Assembly: GCA_022376515.1 (NCBI GenBank)
Contig: WTXI01000012.1
Coordinates: 620,001 to 684,000, forward strand
Length of the DNA: 64,000 nt
Direction of reading: 5' to 3'
Source of the DNA: Lactifluus volemus
Taxonomy: Eukaryota; Basidiomycota; Agaricomycetes; Russulales; Russulaceae
Below, piece by piece: positions 11,714-23,792 of this stretch. Position 1 is the first letter of the stretch; each line of letters starts with the position of its first letter. The position numbers and the translations under genes were made by a program. The notes beneath the pieces were generated by a model. The model did no database searches. It was not told the DNA's origin and worked only from the letters and a program-made list of their open reading frames with translations.

Positions 11714-13771
11714 TCACAGTGTTTTCCTGCTGCTGTGTAGCTCCTTCCTCGTCATTCCTGTGCTTGACCCTTGCGAAAACTCCTCCGTGGGTTTCAATTT
11801 CTTGGCCTCAGGACCTTCACCTCCATCTTCACCTTCATATTCTTCTTTTGCCTTCCGCTTGGATGTTTTCGGCCGCGCTTCCGGTTCTTCGTCTCTGTCC
11901 GCGGCATCATCTGCTTCCGGCGCTCCCATTCTTATCGACCGCTGACGCTGACGATCATCCACCAATATTTTCGATGAATACGGTCTGAGTTTCCTCAGTT
12001 CAGGACTCAGTGGATATGGGCATACGAGCTCATCGATATCGGCGGGGATAACAAAAATGTAGCGCCATGAGAAACGTGAAGAAGGACTAAGCTGTGAGAG
12101 CCGCTCGAGTATCCCATCTTTGATACCGTGTCGTTGGTCAACCGTAAATTGAAAAAGGTACAGGAAGCCATCGTGCCAAATGAATGAGTCCAAGGCCACT
12201 TCGTTCGTGATTCTTGGTATGTAGTAGACATCCGGCAGGGGGTCAAGTGTTCGAAGATCGTCATCACTGTACTCGTAGGTGTCAGAAGGGCGCACATTGA
12301 GGGCAACAGTGTCACCCAAAGCATCCAGACGTATTTCCTCCAGTTCCTCATGCTGCAAAGAGCGGTAACCTGAGTGCCCGAGGTTTCTACCGCCATCGTC
12401 CAAATGAACCATTGGGACACATTCAATAGCAATGCGATCCTGGAAACGCCGTTGGCAAATTGCCTCAAATATACTGCCGGCCATCCCTCTGGCAGAAGGA
12501 ATGGTAGCACAAGTTCGATATAATTCGATTTGTTGGCGAGCGTCTTGGTTCCGCAGCGTGATGGCAAGTTTAGTTTGCATATAGTCTGTGATAGGCGTTA
12601 CATCATAGTCGGAATCCAGATCTTCTTTATGTGTACGCCTAACCAAGCATAATTTTTGCGATAAATCGACCATCGACAAATTTGCGGCGCCAATAATCAA
12701 CCGCTCAAAGCGTTCCAAACGTAGGTCACTCAAGGCGATTGAAATGGAGTGTAAATGTGAACGGATTGCATCGGGGTCGGAGAAACACAGTCGAGGAATG
12801 GGGCCAAACTTGTCATACGTGTCGTCAATGCCTTTCCAGTCGGGACTAGGTAGTTGTAGCGGAGCACTAAAAAAGTTGGAATGCGTAAGTTTGTGGATGT
12901 ACAATACGAGAAGCCACTTGCGCTCGATGGATCTCCCCTCGCGTCCATGGATTCATAACGAGAATGATAGGGCGAACGGTCTTGTGCAAGTGTGACCAAC
13001 GTTCGTAGGCAGGAGATGTGGTATATATGACATAAAACCTTGTGTCGTGGGAGACGAGCTCCTCTGGGACGCCCAATGGCGACTCGTCTGAATCGACCAA
13101 TGTCCAAACGACGTTGTTGCCCCAGAAATACTCGTGGAAATTATGTGTAGGCAGTTGAAAGACGCCCTCTTGCACGAACAAGTAAAGGATCCCTTCATAC
13201 CGCCAGATGACCGGCCTCTTTTCAGATAGGCACCTCCACAAGGCATAATATATCCAGAGAGACTTGCCTATGTAGAGGGGTTAATGTTCATGGTAGATCG
13301 AGTGTAGAGCGGTCACCTATGCCCGGCTGTCCTGTGATTACCGCTGCCGGAGCGGCACCCACAGAGTTTGTCATCTTTGTGTAAAAGTCCCTTAGGTGAT
13401 CGTAAATCCGAATATAGTCGGCCTACCAGTGTTGTGAGGACAATGGTAATCTTAGCTGATATAGAAACACTTACGCGAATCCAGATCCTTTTCAACGGGA
13501 CGTTCGGGTGGTCAAAGTGAAGGATAGAGCAGCCTGGTATGATGTCGGCATCTCCGCTCTCATCGGTATCATCTTTCGAGCCTTCATCCGAGTTTTGCTT
13601 GACAGACCCCGCTTCGTCCTCCGGATTCAGAAAAATCCCCCAATACTTCTTATGCAACTGAGAAAATGGCTGGTCATAACCGAGTTTCAACAATGGATCC
13701 AATTGTCCTGAAAGATGTACTACAGAGGCAAGTGATGATTCTGAAGGAGTAGAGCTGGCGCTGGTCGTCAT
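11714..13771 (-). CDS. Crinkler/RHS-like P-loop NTPase, 633 aa
   Basis: Exons (transcript order): 13771-13475, 13422-13317, 13267-12922, 12866-11714; total 1902 nt. Motif order is typical of a large Agaricomycete family often annotated as Crinkler/RHS-like. Residues YIRIYDHLRDFY precede the Walker A motif GQPGIGKSLW, which is split by an intron. Then come ALWRCLSEKRPVIWRYEG, VWTLVDSD, MNPWTRGEI and YDKFGPIPRLCF. The second half holds SFIWHDGFLYLFQFTVD, which resembles the nuclease-like half of such proteins, and a basic/acidic C-terminus with likely NLSs (KTSKRKAKEE, EAKKLKP). Role unknown; proteins of this class are linked to nucleic-acid or host/self interactions. Intron 3 (12921-12867) appears to use a GC donor. 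A decayed copy lies just upstream of this gene at 14640-15490. Confidence 0.75.
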
Positions 13772-14639
13772 CGTGACCTTGTCGCGTTTCCCACGCCTCG
13801 GCGATCCCCGAAAGGCCCGAAAGACAACGAAAGACAAAAAGGCAAAGGGACTGACTCTGGGCCTCTGGCTATCTGAGAACGCAGTAAGGGGAGGAAAGGA
13901 ATGAAAGGGCAGGCGTCCAAGGGTAGAGGGGCTTGTATCTACTACGCTTAAGTACTTTTACATAGTAGGACATATTGCGGTACGGCCATATTGTCCGAAT
14001 CTTAACCTCGTTTTACTGTGCAGTGTCTCCTTTGTCCCTGAAATTTCGTTGGCAAAGTTTTCTCGGCTTTACTTAAGTCTAATCAGAATACCTCATCCCC
14101 TTCAGCGCGCACCTGACAGCTTCTCCGCTGCTAGTGCGCCTTCCGGCACCTCACACCTTCTGCCAGTCTCTGCGCCCGCTCCTGGACCGGATTTGGGACT
14201 CAGAGTCGAGCCCCTAATGGTGGCCATCCCCCACAGGGGGATTCATCCCTTTCCCTTTCCTGCTGTAGCCCCTGTGTCATTAATATTCTATCATTAATAC
14301 TCTAGTGAGCTGTACCCTACTAGTCTTGTGGGCTTTGCTGACTGAGACTCCGAGCTCCAGACGGTGCAGCAACGAGGTCACTGCATGGGTGCGCAGCGTC
14401 ACATAGAAAGGTAGGAGGTAAGTACCGCGCGAATGTTCAGAGTACCAGTTGGACTTCCGAAGTCGACTTTGGTTAGAACCGACACTGCTGAGAGTCAGAA
14501 ATGAGGACATCATTTCCCGTTTTATCCCTCATGGAAGGTAAGAAGACTCACAAAGTTTCCTTTTCCGTTTCCCCTGCTGGTGTAGCGCTTCGATACCTTT
14601 GCTTAGCTGTCGCCTTTGCCTTGCCTTTCGAAGTTCGTT
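13772..14639. other. 5' flank of the NTPase gene, no further gene seen
   Basis: The likely promoter of the minus-strand NTPase gene lies at 13772-13950. The rest shows short meaningless frames only. Confidence 0.35.
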
Positions 14640-15490
14640 GTCTGCAGTTCACTCGCGTTCCTCACTTCCCTTCTCGTCATTTCTGTGCTTGACCGATTCC
14701 GTCCGCGCTGCTCTTTGTGGTTGTCCGCATCTATCAGCGCTCTTATACTCATCGACAGACGATCCTACGCCAATATTTTCATGCCATATTCATCGAGAGA
14801 ATGCAGTTCTCGGGGCCCGTTCAGGATACGAGCCTATCGACGTCGTCAGGAATAAATCGCCATGAGAACTTGAAACACGTCTAGCAGGGAGTCAACTTAA
14901 CCAACCAACCCCCTTCCTATGCACATCGAAATCCAGAACTTGAAGTTGTTATCGACGTCTGTTTGTTGCTTTGCTTCTATGATTAATGATCATTGAAGCC
15001 AAGCCACAATCAATGTCGTAGAGTCGGGAGGACGCGCGTTGAGGGTTGGTTGAAGGGGAGACGTGTCGCCCAAAGCTTCCAGACGTAGACATATTTTTCC
15101 TCCAGTTACTCGTGCTGCAGAGAGCGATTACTTGTGTGCCATTGAGATTTGCGCCTTCTACCGTCACTATCTGTTGGAAAAAATGAGCCTGAACGGAAAC
15201 GCTTATCATCAGACGTACTGAAATGTTCCATACTTATGTGTCCCCGATGTTTATGTATGTATACGCGTGTGTACACCTTTAGAGAGGGTTCGAGAAGTAA
15301 TGTATGTAGTAGGATTGTAGCTATAGTTAAGCTGAATGGGTACGAAAGGGTCCCAAAGGGGAAAGGAAGTGTACTGTAGAATATGACAAAAATCATATGA
15401 TCTTCATCCCGTTCCGATTTCCGGCTGCGAACCATCGGGACACATTCAATAATGATGCGATCCAGACAACGCCGGTGGAAGATTGCCTTC
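14640..15490 (-). pseudogene. Decayed second copy of the Crinkler/RHS-like NTPase gene
   Basis: Several blocks align by eye, in order, with the 3' half of the intact gene. 14665-14700 matches 11740-11775 (TCGTCATTTCTGTGCTTGACC versus TCGTCATTCCTGTGCTTGACC). 14735-14870 matches 11925-12070 (CCAATATTTTC, CATCGA, CGCCATGAGAA). 15060-15175 matches 12305-12400 (GTCRCCCAAAGC, CCAGACGTA, CTCCAGTT). 15432-15490 matches 12410-12470 (GGGACACATTCAATA, TGCGATCC). Reading frames are broken throughout, and about 250 bp of unrelated sequence sits between the last two blocks. No expression of a protein is possible. Confidence 0.8.
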
Positions 15491-16691
15491 GCTTCGAGAG
15501 TAGGTCCACACGATGGGGGGCGGGGGTTTCAGTTGCAACAAAGACAATACTACAGCCGTAGTTTTACAGGCAGGTTTATCATCCTTCGGCAGTCCCAAAA
15601 AGGTGAGATCTCAAGCTCCAGGCGTCGCTAAATTAGAATAAGGATTTCTCATCCTCGTGTACTAGTAGGATGTAAGCTCTCACAGTGAAAAGTGCTTGCA
15701 GAAGCGTGCTTACATCATCAACTTAACGGACTCCCACGGGCACCTCACACACAATGGGCCGTATGGCGTACTAGTAGGGCTTCTGTACCTTCTCCGCTTT
15801 TCCTTCCCAGGTTTCTGACGCTGAGTGGGAAAGGTCCCTCACACACGCAAACGATAAAATGCGACAATTTGCGCCGCTCTGGCCTTTTCGGTAGTGGACG
15901 AGATTTTAGACCACGCTTGTACGAATGTGGGTTGTCCTCAGCAGGCTCCCAAGATGTGGGTCTCTCCGAGTATCCTACTGCGAGTGCTATGTTGTCGGCA
16001 CGCAAGCGTGCAGGAACGACGCAAATGAAATGAGTTGCCGTACCTTATGCTTCCGAGTCGCGCTGACAGCGACTAAAGTGGGAAGGGACCCTAATTTCAA
16101 TATTCCATGATCATCATGAAAATTTATCGGTAAATGAAATGAAAAAGTTGCCTATCGATGGGAGCAAAGTTTCGGTTTCCATAAACAGCCGAACAGGCAG
16201 TAAGTTACTAGTCAGTCGTCAGTCAGTTCTTTAATTCTGAAAAGCTGAAACGGTTGACGTGACGCCCAACTTGATTAGTAATTATATTTTTACGAGTACC
16301 CCAGTTGGTTTCATTCTTTACAACGGCTTTCCGCCTCGAGGATGCGTCATCCACTGGCAGAAACCTCCAGCGCTGATGTGCCTCCTATCCAGTCCCTGTG
16401 CCAGCCGCTGGGGGAATAGAGATTAGGAGCTAGTCCGAGTCGGAACTAGAATGACCTCGTGACCATCCGTCGTGACCAAGGAGCAACGCCCAATTCCCAG
16501 AAAGGAGGACGTGGACCTTGTTTCCGAGGACCACTGTTCAATGACAGATAGTGCAACTTCGCGCAGCGCAAGGTGCGATAATAAATCATGCAGGGGGTCG
16601 GGGCCAGACAGGATGGATGATACATTGTGAACAATTTTAATAATACCAACAGGGGGAGACAAAGTACTGCACGGGTGGCAAACGAAGATAA
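15491..16691. other. Intergenic, no gene seen
   Basis: Only short unconnected frames on either strand; AT-rich patches at 16080-16310. Confidence 0.35.
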
Positions 16692-17457
16692 TTAGGGGGG
16701 TGCACAGATGTACGCGTAATACGTGTTGCTGGGATCGCGACAAAAGACGGGGAGGAGACAAGGTAGTGGTAATCGAAATAAAGTCGGTGGCGTCAAACTT
16801 GCCGGCATCCACCCACCTCTGTGAAGAGATCGAGGGGAAGATCAGATCAGAGACGAGAAGGTAGAGAGGAGGTCAAATATAACGCACGCTCGACCATCAC
16901 GTCGATGGTATCTGTCGGATTCAATAATGAGCTTTATCAGATAGGGAAGACATAATAAATGGAAAACCACATACCCCCATCCTCCATATCCAATGTTGCC
17001 GGCGTATCATCATCGTTGATCCGATTTCCATCGTACAAAAACCTATTTTTTACCGCGTCCTCAAGAGTCAGCAAACACATACCGGTCTCGTTGAGAAAAA
17101 AAAAACCAAAAAAATCGGACAAGGATAAAAGAAAATACCCCCCACATTTATCCTAGAAACAGGAGAAAAAGGAAAGTGGGAAACATAATCGCACCTAATG
17201 CTACCAACGTCCTTTCCGACTTTGTTCGCGTACGCACCCTGAAGCTTGGACAATTTCGTGTTGCGTTTGATCTTGAAGAACACCTCTTCTCCTGCGGCCG
17301 AGACAACCTGAGAATCCGTCGTTTCCCAGCGTTCAGAGCCACAACTAATCCAAAACTGGGAAATTTATACGCGTACTTTTACATTGATCGTCTCATTATT
17401 GCCTTGCTCTGTCTTGACCTTTTGAGAGTCTGCTTGGCCATCTTGAGTTTCCGACAT
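16692..17457 (-). CDS. SMT3: SUMO (Smt3/Pmt3 family) with a long C-terminal tail, 138 aa
   Basis: Five exons: 17457-17377, 17307-17195, 17042-16975, 16911-16884, 16818-16692; total 417 nt, all GT-AG. The N-terminus is a charged flexible leader (MSETQDGQADSQKVKTEQ). The ubiquitin fold follows with EEVFFKIKRNTKLSKL, GAYANKVGKDVGSIRFLYDG, RINDDDTPATLDMEDG and DTIDVMVERAGG. The SUMO hallmarks are present: the RFLYDG strand, the TPATLDMEDGD acidic surface and the Gly-Gly (98-99) that becomes the conjugation end. After Gly-Gly the frame runs on for 39 residues (WMPASLTPPTLF...), far longer than the 3 residues in yeast, and these must be removed by a Ulp/SENP protease. The last acceptor (before 16818) was chosen because it alone restores Gly-Gly. 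Confidence 0.9.
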
Positions 17458-18370
17458 TGTGATTCGAAATTTGGAGGGGGAGAAAGGCGGGGGGTGTGGG
17501 GGGAGCCGTTCGCGCTTCAAACGAGATTGATTGGACAGATAAAAGCAAACAAGATTCGGCCTCTTTTGGTGGCTGATCGAACGGGCTACATAGATTGGGA
17601 TGTCATTTTGGACAGAAGAAAGGAGAATGGAATACCTGGTGAGTTATCCAAGTACGATGAAGGTGTACGAGAACAGTAGACGGGATCCGAGTTGAGTGGC
17701 TGATCAATTTCCAACAGATTGCGCCCTTATAGACACCGACTTATACCCCAGGCACGTGCTGAGAAAATATACGTCGCGTAACCCGCTTATTCACGCCCAA
17801 ATCCACTTCTTCGGACAGGCCCACCCTTTCGGTCAGTCACGCAGCATTCAAGTTGCCCCATGTTCTGTTCGTTCAAATTCCTAGTCCAATCTGCCATTCT
17901 ACATTATCGAGACTTTACGTAGAGAATACATTCATGCCATAAGGCTACAGTAACTAGATACATTTTTTGACACCAACCATGCCACGCGACAGGGACAGCG
18001 CGTAATGTTGATGAGCCTTGCACCTGTCTCTGCCGTCAGTGGTCGGGCTCTCAATGTGCCAAACTCCGACCTTGCAGCCATTTTTGCTCCCATAGAATTA
18101 GATTATCACCAAGCAATACATGTTCCAAATTTCAGGTGAAGCAGGTGGAACATGAGCGAGATATTTGACATGACCGAAAGGTGGGTCTGATACAGTACTA
18201 GTGTTGCATTATCCCAAAGCTATCCTATGTAAAAGCGAGGCATTTACACGTCGATAATTGAAAAAAAAAATGTTTGTATGGACAGAAAAAAAGATGTAAT
18301 AAGTTCGTTTCAGGGTAACCAATGATGTGAAAAAAGAACAAGACAAAACGAGAGGGAGAAGCAATTGGGG
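17458..18370. other. Intergenic: SUMO promoter side and 3' flank of the BAR-like gene
   Basis: No coding signal. Poly-A/T tracts at 18260-18300 may belong to the 3' end of the minus-strand gene that stops at 18371. Confidence 0.4.
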
Positions 18371-21300
18371 TCACCACCGCTTCTTGGTCGCACGCACCAA
18401 CAATTTCCGCGCCTTCGAATACTCCTCATCTTCGTCACTCGAATCCTGCCAGAAATCCCGATCCCGCCCGTTCCTCTCGTCATCTTCGCCCCACGGCCTC
18501 CCGCTGCGCTCCCAGGCTTCATCCTCATCCTCATCTAGCGCAGGTGGCGTGGGCGAGAACGTCGGCTGCAGCGATACCCTGACCGATTTGCGGCGCACCG
18601 TACCGTTGGCACCTACACCTGCACCGGCCCCGGTCCCGGTCCCGGGTGTTGCCGCACTCGCAGAGGCCGTCGACGAGCTCACGTCCGATTCGTCTTTCCC
18701 TGGAACGGCCAACGTGGGCTGCACTGACACAGGAGGCTCCGACTCCTCCTCGAGCGTCTCGCGTACGGTGCGGAACGACGCGACCGACCCGCTATCGCTC
18801 CCGTCTTCGTCCGTCGGGCTCATTCGATCGCGTGACCGTGGAGGAGGTGGAGGTTCTACGACGACGATGACGCGTTGTGGGGCAGAAGGTATCACGATCG
18901 GTTTCGGCGGCGTGGGAGGAGGCGTGTGGTTCCGCAGCGCGCTGCGTAATGGACGGGGTGGCGGTGGAGGCGAAAGCGTAGACCGCTGTGGTGGCGACGG
19001 CGGTGGTGGCGGTGGGGCCGCGGATGTGGCAGCGTCGAGAACACTACCCGGTGCGAGTACCGTCTCAAACGCGATTCCGCGGCCGGTCTCGCCGCGGATG
19101 TTATATTCGGCTACCGAGGGCGGTGCGTGAACGCTTACCAAGCCACCTGTTGTGCCAGTACCGAGGGCTGGGTCAGTAGGTAAGCCTGCATTCGCGCGGT
19201 CCCATGCGGTACGATTCTGTCGCGTGACACCTTCCACGATCGCCATGAGTGACATCTGTCCGGATCCGGCACGCCCAGCATCGGCATGCGAAGGCCGAGG
19301 CGGCGCAGTTGCGTGTGAGAGCGAATTGCTCTTCGCGTGGTGCGAGAAAGTGTTTGCACGCCCGATGCCAGAGTTGGGTGCGGATTGCGATGACGGCAAG
19401 CTTGAGGCACGCTCTCCGGCTTTAAGGCTTCGGGGAACTGGGGTCGCACTCCCGGAACTGCGAAGGGAACTTTTCCGCGACACGTCTGTGGTTGAAGAGC
19501 GAGCTAGCGCCTCGATGCGCAGATCTGTTTTCCTAGTGAGCTTTGCGCGTGTTGGTGTCGATGATGCCAGCGCTGGTGCGAGCGAAGAGACCGCTGACGC
19601 TGCAGATGGTGAAGGTGTGTGTGCCGATGTAGGGATGGGAGGAAGATCGGGAGGTGGCGGTGTGGTGGGCAATGTGGCACGCCTTTTAACCGAGCCTTTC
19701 CGCGCACCTCGACCTCCAACTGCTGCGCCATCGCTGATCCACCCTCCTTGATCCTGTTCCTTCGCCCGTACGTAGCGTTTCCGAAGCTTCTGCGCTGAGG
19801 CAGGTGCAGGTGATGAAGACCGCGGGGTGTCGTGCGACACACGCCGGCCGAAGAACCGACGGTTTGGCGACTCGGTAGGAGCCTCGTTCTCGCTGTCGCT
19901 GTCAACATCGCGCCGCACGGCCCGGAGATTCGACTCTGTGCGTGTCTTCCACTTCTCTGCGCTACTGATACCGACATTGCCACCGCCACGGAACAACCCA
20001 GCGATGCTGCTGAAGAAGCCGCCGCTACCTTTGCGGTCACGCTGAGCTGGAAGAGCGGCGTGTTGTGAGGACAAGTATGCGGGGAATCGAGAAGGAGCCA
20101 GAGTAGATGATGATGCTAATTGGCTGAACGACCCCGTACCTGTGCCGGTACCACTGCTCGTCGTGTTACTGCCACTATTGTCACGGGTGCGTGGAGGACG
20201 TATGGAGAGATGGCTGGTGGAGGTGGCAGACGCGAACCGGGTGTTTTCGACCACCTCAACAGGACGCGAATCGTCCTCACTTGAATCATCATGGTCTCCG
20301 TTCTCAGACTCTTCACTGATGCGCTTCTCGAGAGTAGAGGGTAATGCAAGTTCTGAGATAGAATGTGCAGGGGGGATTTTGAGGGCGAGAGAGGATGAGG
20401 GTGGCATAGGAGGACGTGGTGAAGAGGATCGTGATGGAAAAGGAGCCGGGCTGGCCGTGCGTGGAGGCGTGCTGTTACAGGTAAGGTTGAGTCAGTGAGT
20501 GAGGTAAGTGGTAAGGCGCCGGATCACACACGATGCGGGCTGGTCCGGGAGTACAGCAAAGGAAGGGGTGGAGACGTAGATTTGAGAAGCTGACTGGGAG
20601 GGATCTATGGAGGAGAGATCAGAGCCTGGTGGGCACTCAGGATCCGGAGGAAGCTTGGGATCAGGCGAAGAAACTGTAAGGGCATACTAAGCTCAGGGAA
20701 CCGATGACAAGCGATAACACAAGAACATTGAAAGAAGTTAATAAGGCTCAAAACGTGCCCGCGAACGGGTCCAGCACAACGTGTGCAACGTGTTCTGGTG
20801 AGCGCTAAATAGCGATCTCGATCTGGTACAATAAATGTTGTGTCAAAATGAAGGGGGGGAGGGTTCTCCGGAGCCCACGCGGAATGCATAGCTGACAAGG
20901 GTTGCGAAACGGACGGAATAGAGCAACTAACCATCGGTGGCAGGATTCTCAATCCCTTCAAGGGCACGCAGGCCTTCTTTACCCATCTCACCCCAGCTCC
21001 AACCGCATTCTACCATAGCCTTGCATCGAGCCTCGAGCCCGCGTCGAACGGCGGAAACTCGAAGCTCGTCGAGTTCTTTTTCCTTTGCGGCTAAATGTAC
21101 CTCGCATGCTTGTAGCTCGGCCTGAGCTGAGCCAAGCTTGGAGGCGCCGGGTGGGGTGAAAGAGTGGAGAGAAGTCTGTGAGAGGTCGCCGATGGACGAA
21201 CCAAGCGTGCTAATGAGAGAGTCACGCGTGGGCTTTTGGTTCTTGGAAAGCTTTATGATACGCGATACACTACGGTCGACTCCATTATTAGCGTAAAAAA

Positions 21301-21636
21301 GGGGGGAGAGAAAACCAGACGAACGAACAGGATCTCACGGTCCCGTAACACATTTCCTACGTCCTCTTCGAGTTCCTTGAGTGCACGTAACTCTACCTGC
21401 CACGCTTCAACGCTGGCTGCATAGCGACGAAGTGCGTCGTCTGCACCTGCAAGGCTTCCCGCGACAGCGATGACAGCATGGGCTATTGGCGCGGGAGAGG
21501 CAGACGCGTACGCAGAAAAGGCGCCAAGAGAGTTGCGAGAATGGGTATCCACGAGAAGAAGTAGTTGTTTGTGGTATTCCTTCTCATTCGAGAGGAGGCT
21601 GTTGAGAAGCCTGATGTCACTCGGACGATGTACCAT
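18371..21636 (-). CDS. BAR/Ivy1-like coiled-coil protein with long disordered tail, 960 aa
   Basis: Exons: 21636-21316, 21250-20932, 20673-20532, 20471-18371 (2883 nt, phases agree). The N-terminal ~210 residues are helical and coiled-coil-like: SLLSNEKEYHKQLLLLVD, AGADDALRRYAASVEAWQ, LKELEEDVGNVLRDREIL, SKNQKPTRDSLISTL and QACEVHLAAKEKELDELRV. They resemble fungal IMD/F-BAR-type phospholipid-binding proteins of the Ivy1 kind. This would place the protein on endosome or vacuole membranes. The remaining ~700 residues are Ser/Pro/Arg-rich, with proline runs that could bind SH3 domains. The intron 20674-20931 is 258 bp, much longer than its neighbours, so a missed exon there is possible. The family call is moderate; the tail is undefined. 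Confidence 0.65.
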
Positions 21637-23001
21637 GGGATGAAGAGAGAATCAAGCTAGAAGGCGAACATTGTAGCTCGGCTGTTTGCCCGTGTTGCCC
21701 GTCGCTTGACGAGTCAGCTTAATTTCAGACTTGACGGTCCGACAATCCCCGGCGATCTCCGTTCGTCTTGGTAATCCAACTGGCACCACCGCTGCCTCTT
21801 CTGCGGTCTTACGCCAAATTAAAATCCGTCCGAGGAGGATAATTAGAACAAAAATACTAGGGTGGTGGTAGCTTTTGGTTGGCCGGGATGAATTTGTAAA
21901 ATACAACCAGGTGTCATCAGCCACAGGGGTTCTATCTGACGCCTTTGAGTCACGAGCTACTACTACGGTACGGTATTGCGGTAAACGCATGAGCACCCCC
22001 GGGGCCCTTTCCCTCCCCACCTCACCGAGACAAGAGCCAAACTTGGATTATATCCGAGGCCCATAGCTATGCTATATCTATATCCGCGTTTCCTGTGAAA
22101 ACATCTGTAACAAGAGTTTACGTGGCCACCAGGTACGCACCAGGGCCTTCTGACACCCGAGCATCCCATTTATACTCTGACTCCCTGCCAGCTCGATACC
22201 CAGCACCGCTGCGATCAGTGGACGCACCGTGATCCCAACGCAAGGGGCCAAGGATCGATCCGGGAAATGCCGGATCAGATCGATCAGACGTACAGTACCC
22301 GGTCTCATCTATCATCCATGATCTCTGCAGGTCAACTGGTGACCGCAAGTTTTGTAGGAGGAGCCAGAAGCCAGGGATTTCTGGGAGTGCGGTGCGCGTA
22401 GTCTCTTTTTCTCAGATTCACGTCCCTGTCCAGTTCGTCGTATTCACTCCACGGCTCGTTCGCTCTCGCTATGGCGTCTGTGCTGTTTGCTTATTTACGT
22501 GAGCGGGATGCTGTCCTTGTTCACACTTCTGCTAGGCTCAGCCACTCTTGATACCAGTCAAGTTTGTTGTACCCCATTTGGATCGACTGTCCAGGAACTT
22601 GACTGTCACTTATCCTCGTGCTCACTGACAGCCTCCAAATAATCATATAGGCATAGATGAAGCTCACCCAACGTTCTTTATTTTCTGTATCTCGTGTGGT
22701 GCGGGGGGCTAGCAATCCCGCAGAGACCAGGGTTATTCGACACTGTCACTTTCCCTTGGGTCAAGTCAGCAGGACAGAGACCACCATAGGACTACACGAA
22801 CCAAATATTTCTGTGACATGTTTGATCTCTATACCGACTCGCACGACCTCAGCCAGTACATTGTGTTTACATAAAATAATACCAAAGGAATGGAAAACAA
22901 CAAAAGAAGGTTTTATGGTGGGCAACTCATATTTCTACAGACAATAAATTGGCTTTGAGGGTATCCTTGTCATCCAGTAATAGGGGCCGGAAAACCGGTA
23001 A
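21637..23001. other. Intergenic, no gene seen
   Basis: The promoter of the BAR-like gene should lie near 21640-21900. A TACGGTACGGTA word occurs at 21963-21975. Nothing else is recognised. Confidence 0.4.
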
Positions 23002-23792
23002 TCAAAGCAGCGATACACCCAGAATGACAAAAACTGCGCTCGCGCAGACTGCCCCAAATGCGTCGAACACAGCGGGGCTCCCGCTCGCGAATTTATTGCC
23101 TGCCGCAGTCGGCATCAAAGGCGTGATTTCGGCTGTCACCGCGGTTTTTTCTCCAGCTGTCGGAGTAGGCGCTTCAAAGATCGCGAGTGGGTCGCCTGTC
23201 GACGAGACGCCTGTCGGAGTCGCCGTAACATTAATGAGATTAAGAAAGAAGCCCAATCCCTCACAGGATTGCTTGAAATCTGTTCAAAATCCGAGTCGGT
23301 ATGTCAGTAGAGCACCACGGACAGGGAAGATCAAAAAATAAAACAGAGGGCTGAAGGGCCAGGGTCCAGAATGGTGAACTCAACTGTCAATATAATCTGA
23401 GCCGGGTGAGATGGCTCCCTCGGGGGGTGGACCAAGAGCGATGAGGCAGTTCATGCAAACCCCAAGAGCATCATAGTTGGCCTGCGTACACTCGCACGAA
23501 GCTTCCTTGCAAGCCTACAAAAGGTCACAACGCCAGGTACCGAATGGTCATGTTAGCGATGGCACTGCGCGGGGGGATCGCAGTCTCAAAGAGAGGGGCG
23601 TACGTCGAGTGTTTTTATGATGGCCGTGCATTGCGGCTGGCACTCTTTCGAGATGCTAGATGGGTCAATACTAGAACGCGCATTCAAACGCCGTCTGCTC
23701 AGGAGAGCCCCGAGGTCTGCGTGCGATAGTTTAGCACTAGCAATCGCGACAAGGTGCGCGGCAATCAAGATGAGAAAAACGGTGCTCTTCAT
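23002..23792 (-). CDS. Secreted eight-cysteine protein with GPI-type C-terminus, 198 aa
   Basis: Exons: 23792-23604, 23514-23385, 23279-23002 (597 nt, phases agree). A signal peptide is clear (MKSTVFLILIAAHLVAIASA). The mature part has eight Cys in the pattern C-x3-C, C-x4-C-x-C, C-x2-C, C (ECQPQC, ACKEASCEC, VCMNC, QSCEG). This pattern is seen in many basidiomycete small secreted proteins of unknown role. A Thr/Ser/Ala-rich spacer follows, and the last ~20 residues (FGAVCASAVFVILGVSLL) are a hydrophobic end typical of GPI attachment, after a small-residue omega-like site. The protein is probably on the cell wall or plasma membrane. The plus-strand frame over the same region (22949-23341) is judged a shadow. 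Confidence 0.75.

Noticed and set aside
18327..19751. Plus-strand frames of 199-267 aa opposite the BAR-like gene
   Set aside because: They mirror the Ser/Pro/Gly-rich codons of the minus-strand gene; no start context or splicing supports them.
22949..23341. Plus-strand 130-aa frame over the GPI protein
   Set aside because: The minus strand gives a signal peptide, patterned cysteines, phase-consistent splicing and a GPI-type end; the plus frame has none of these.
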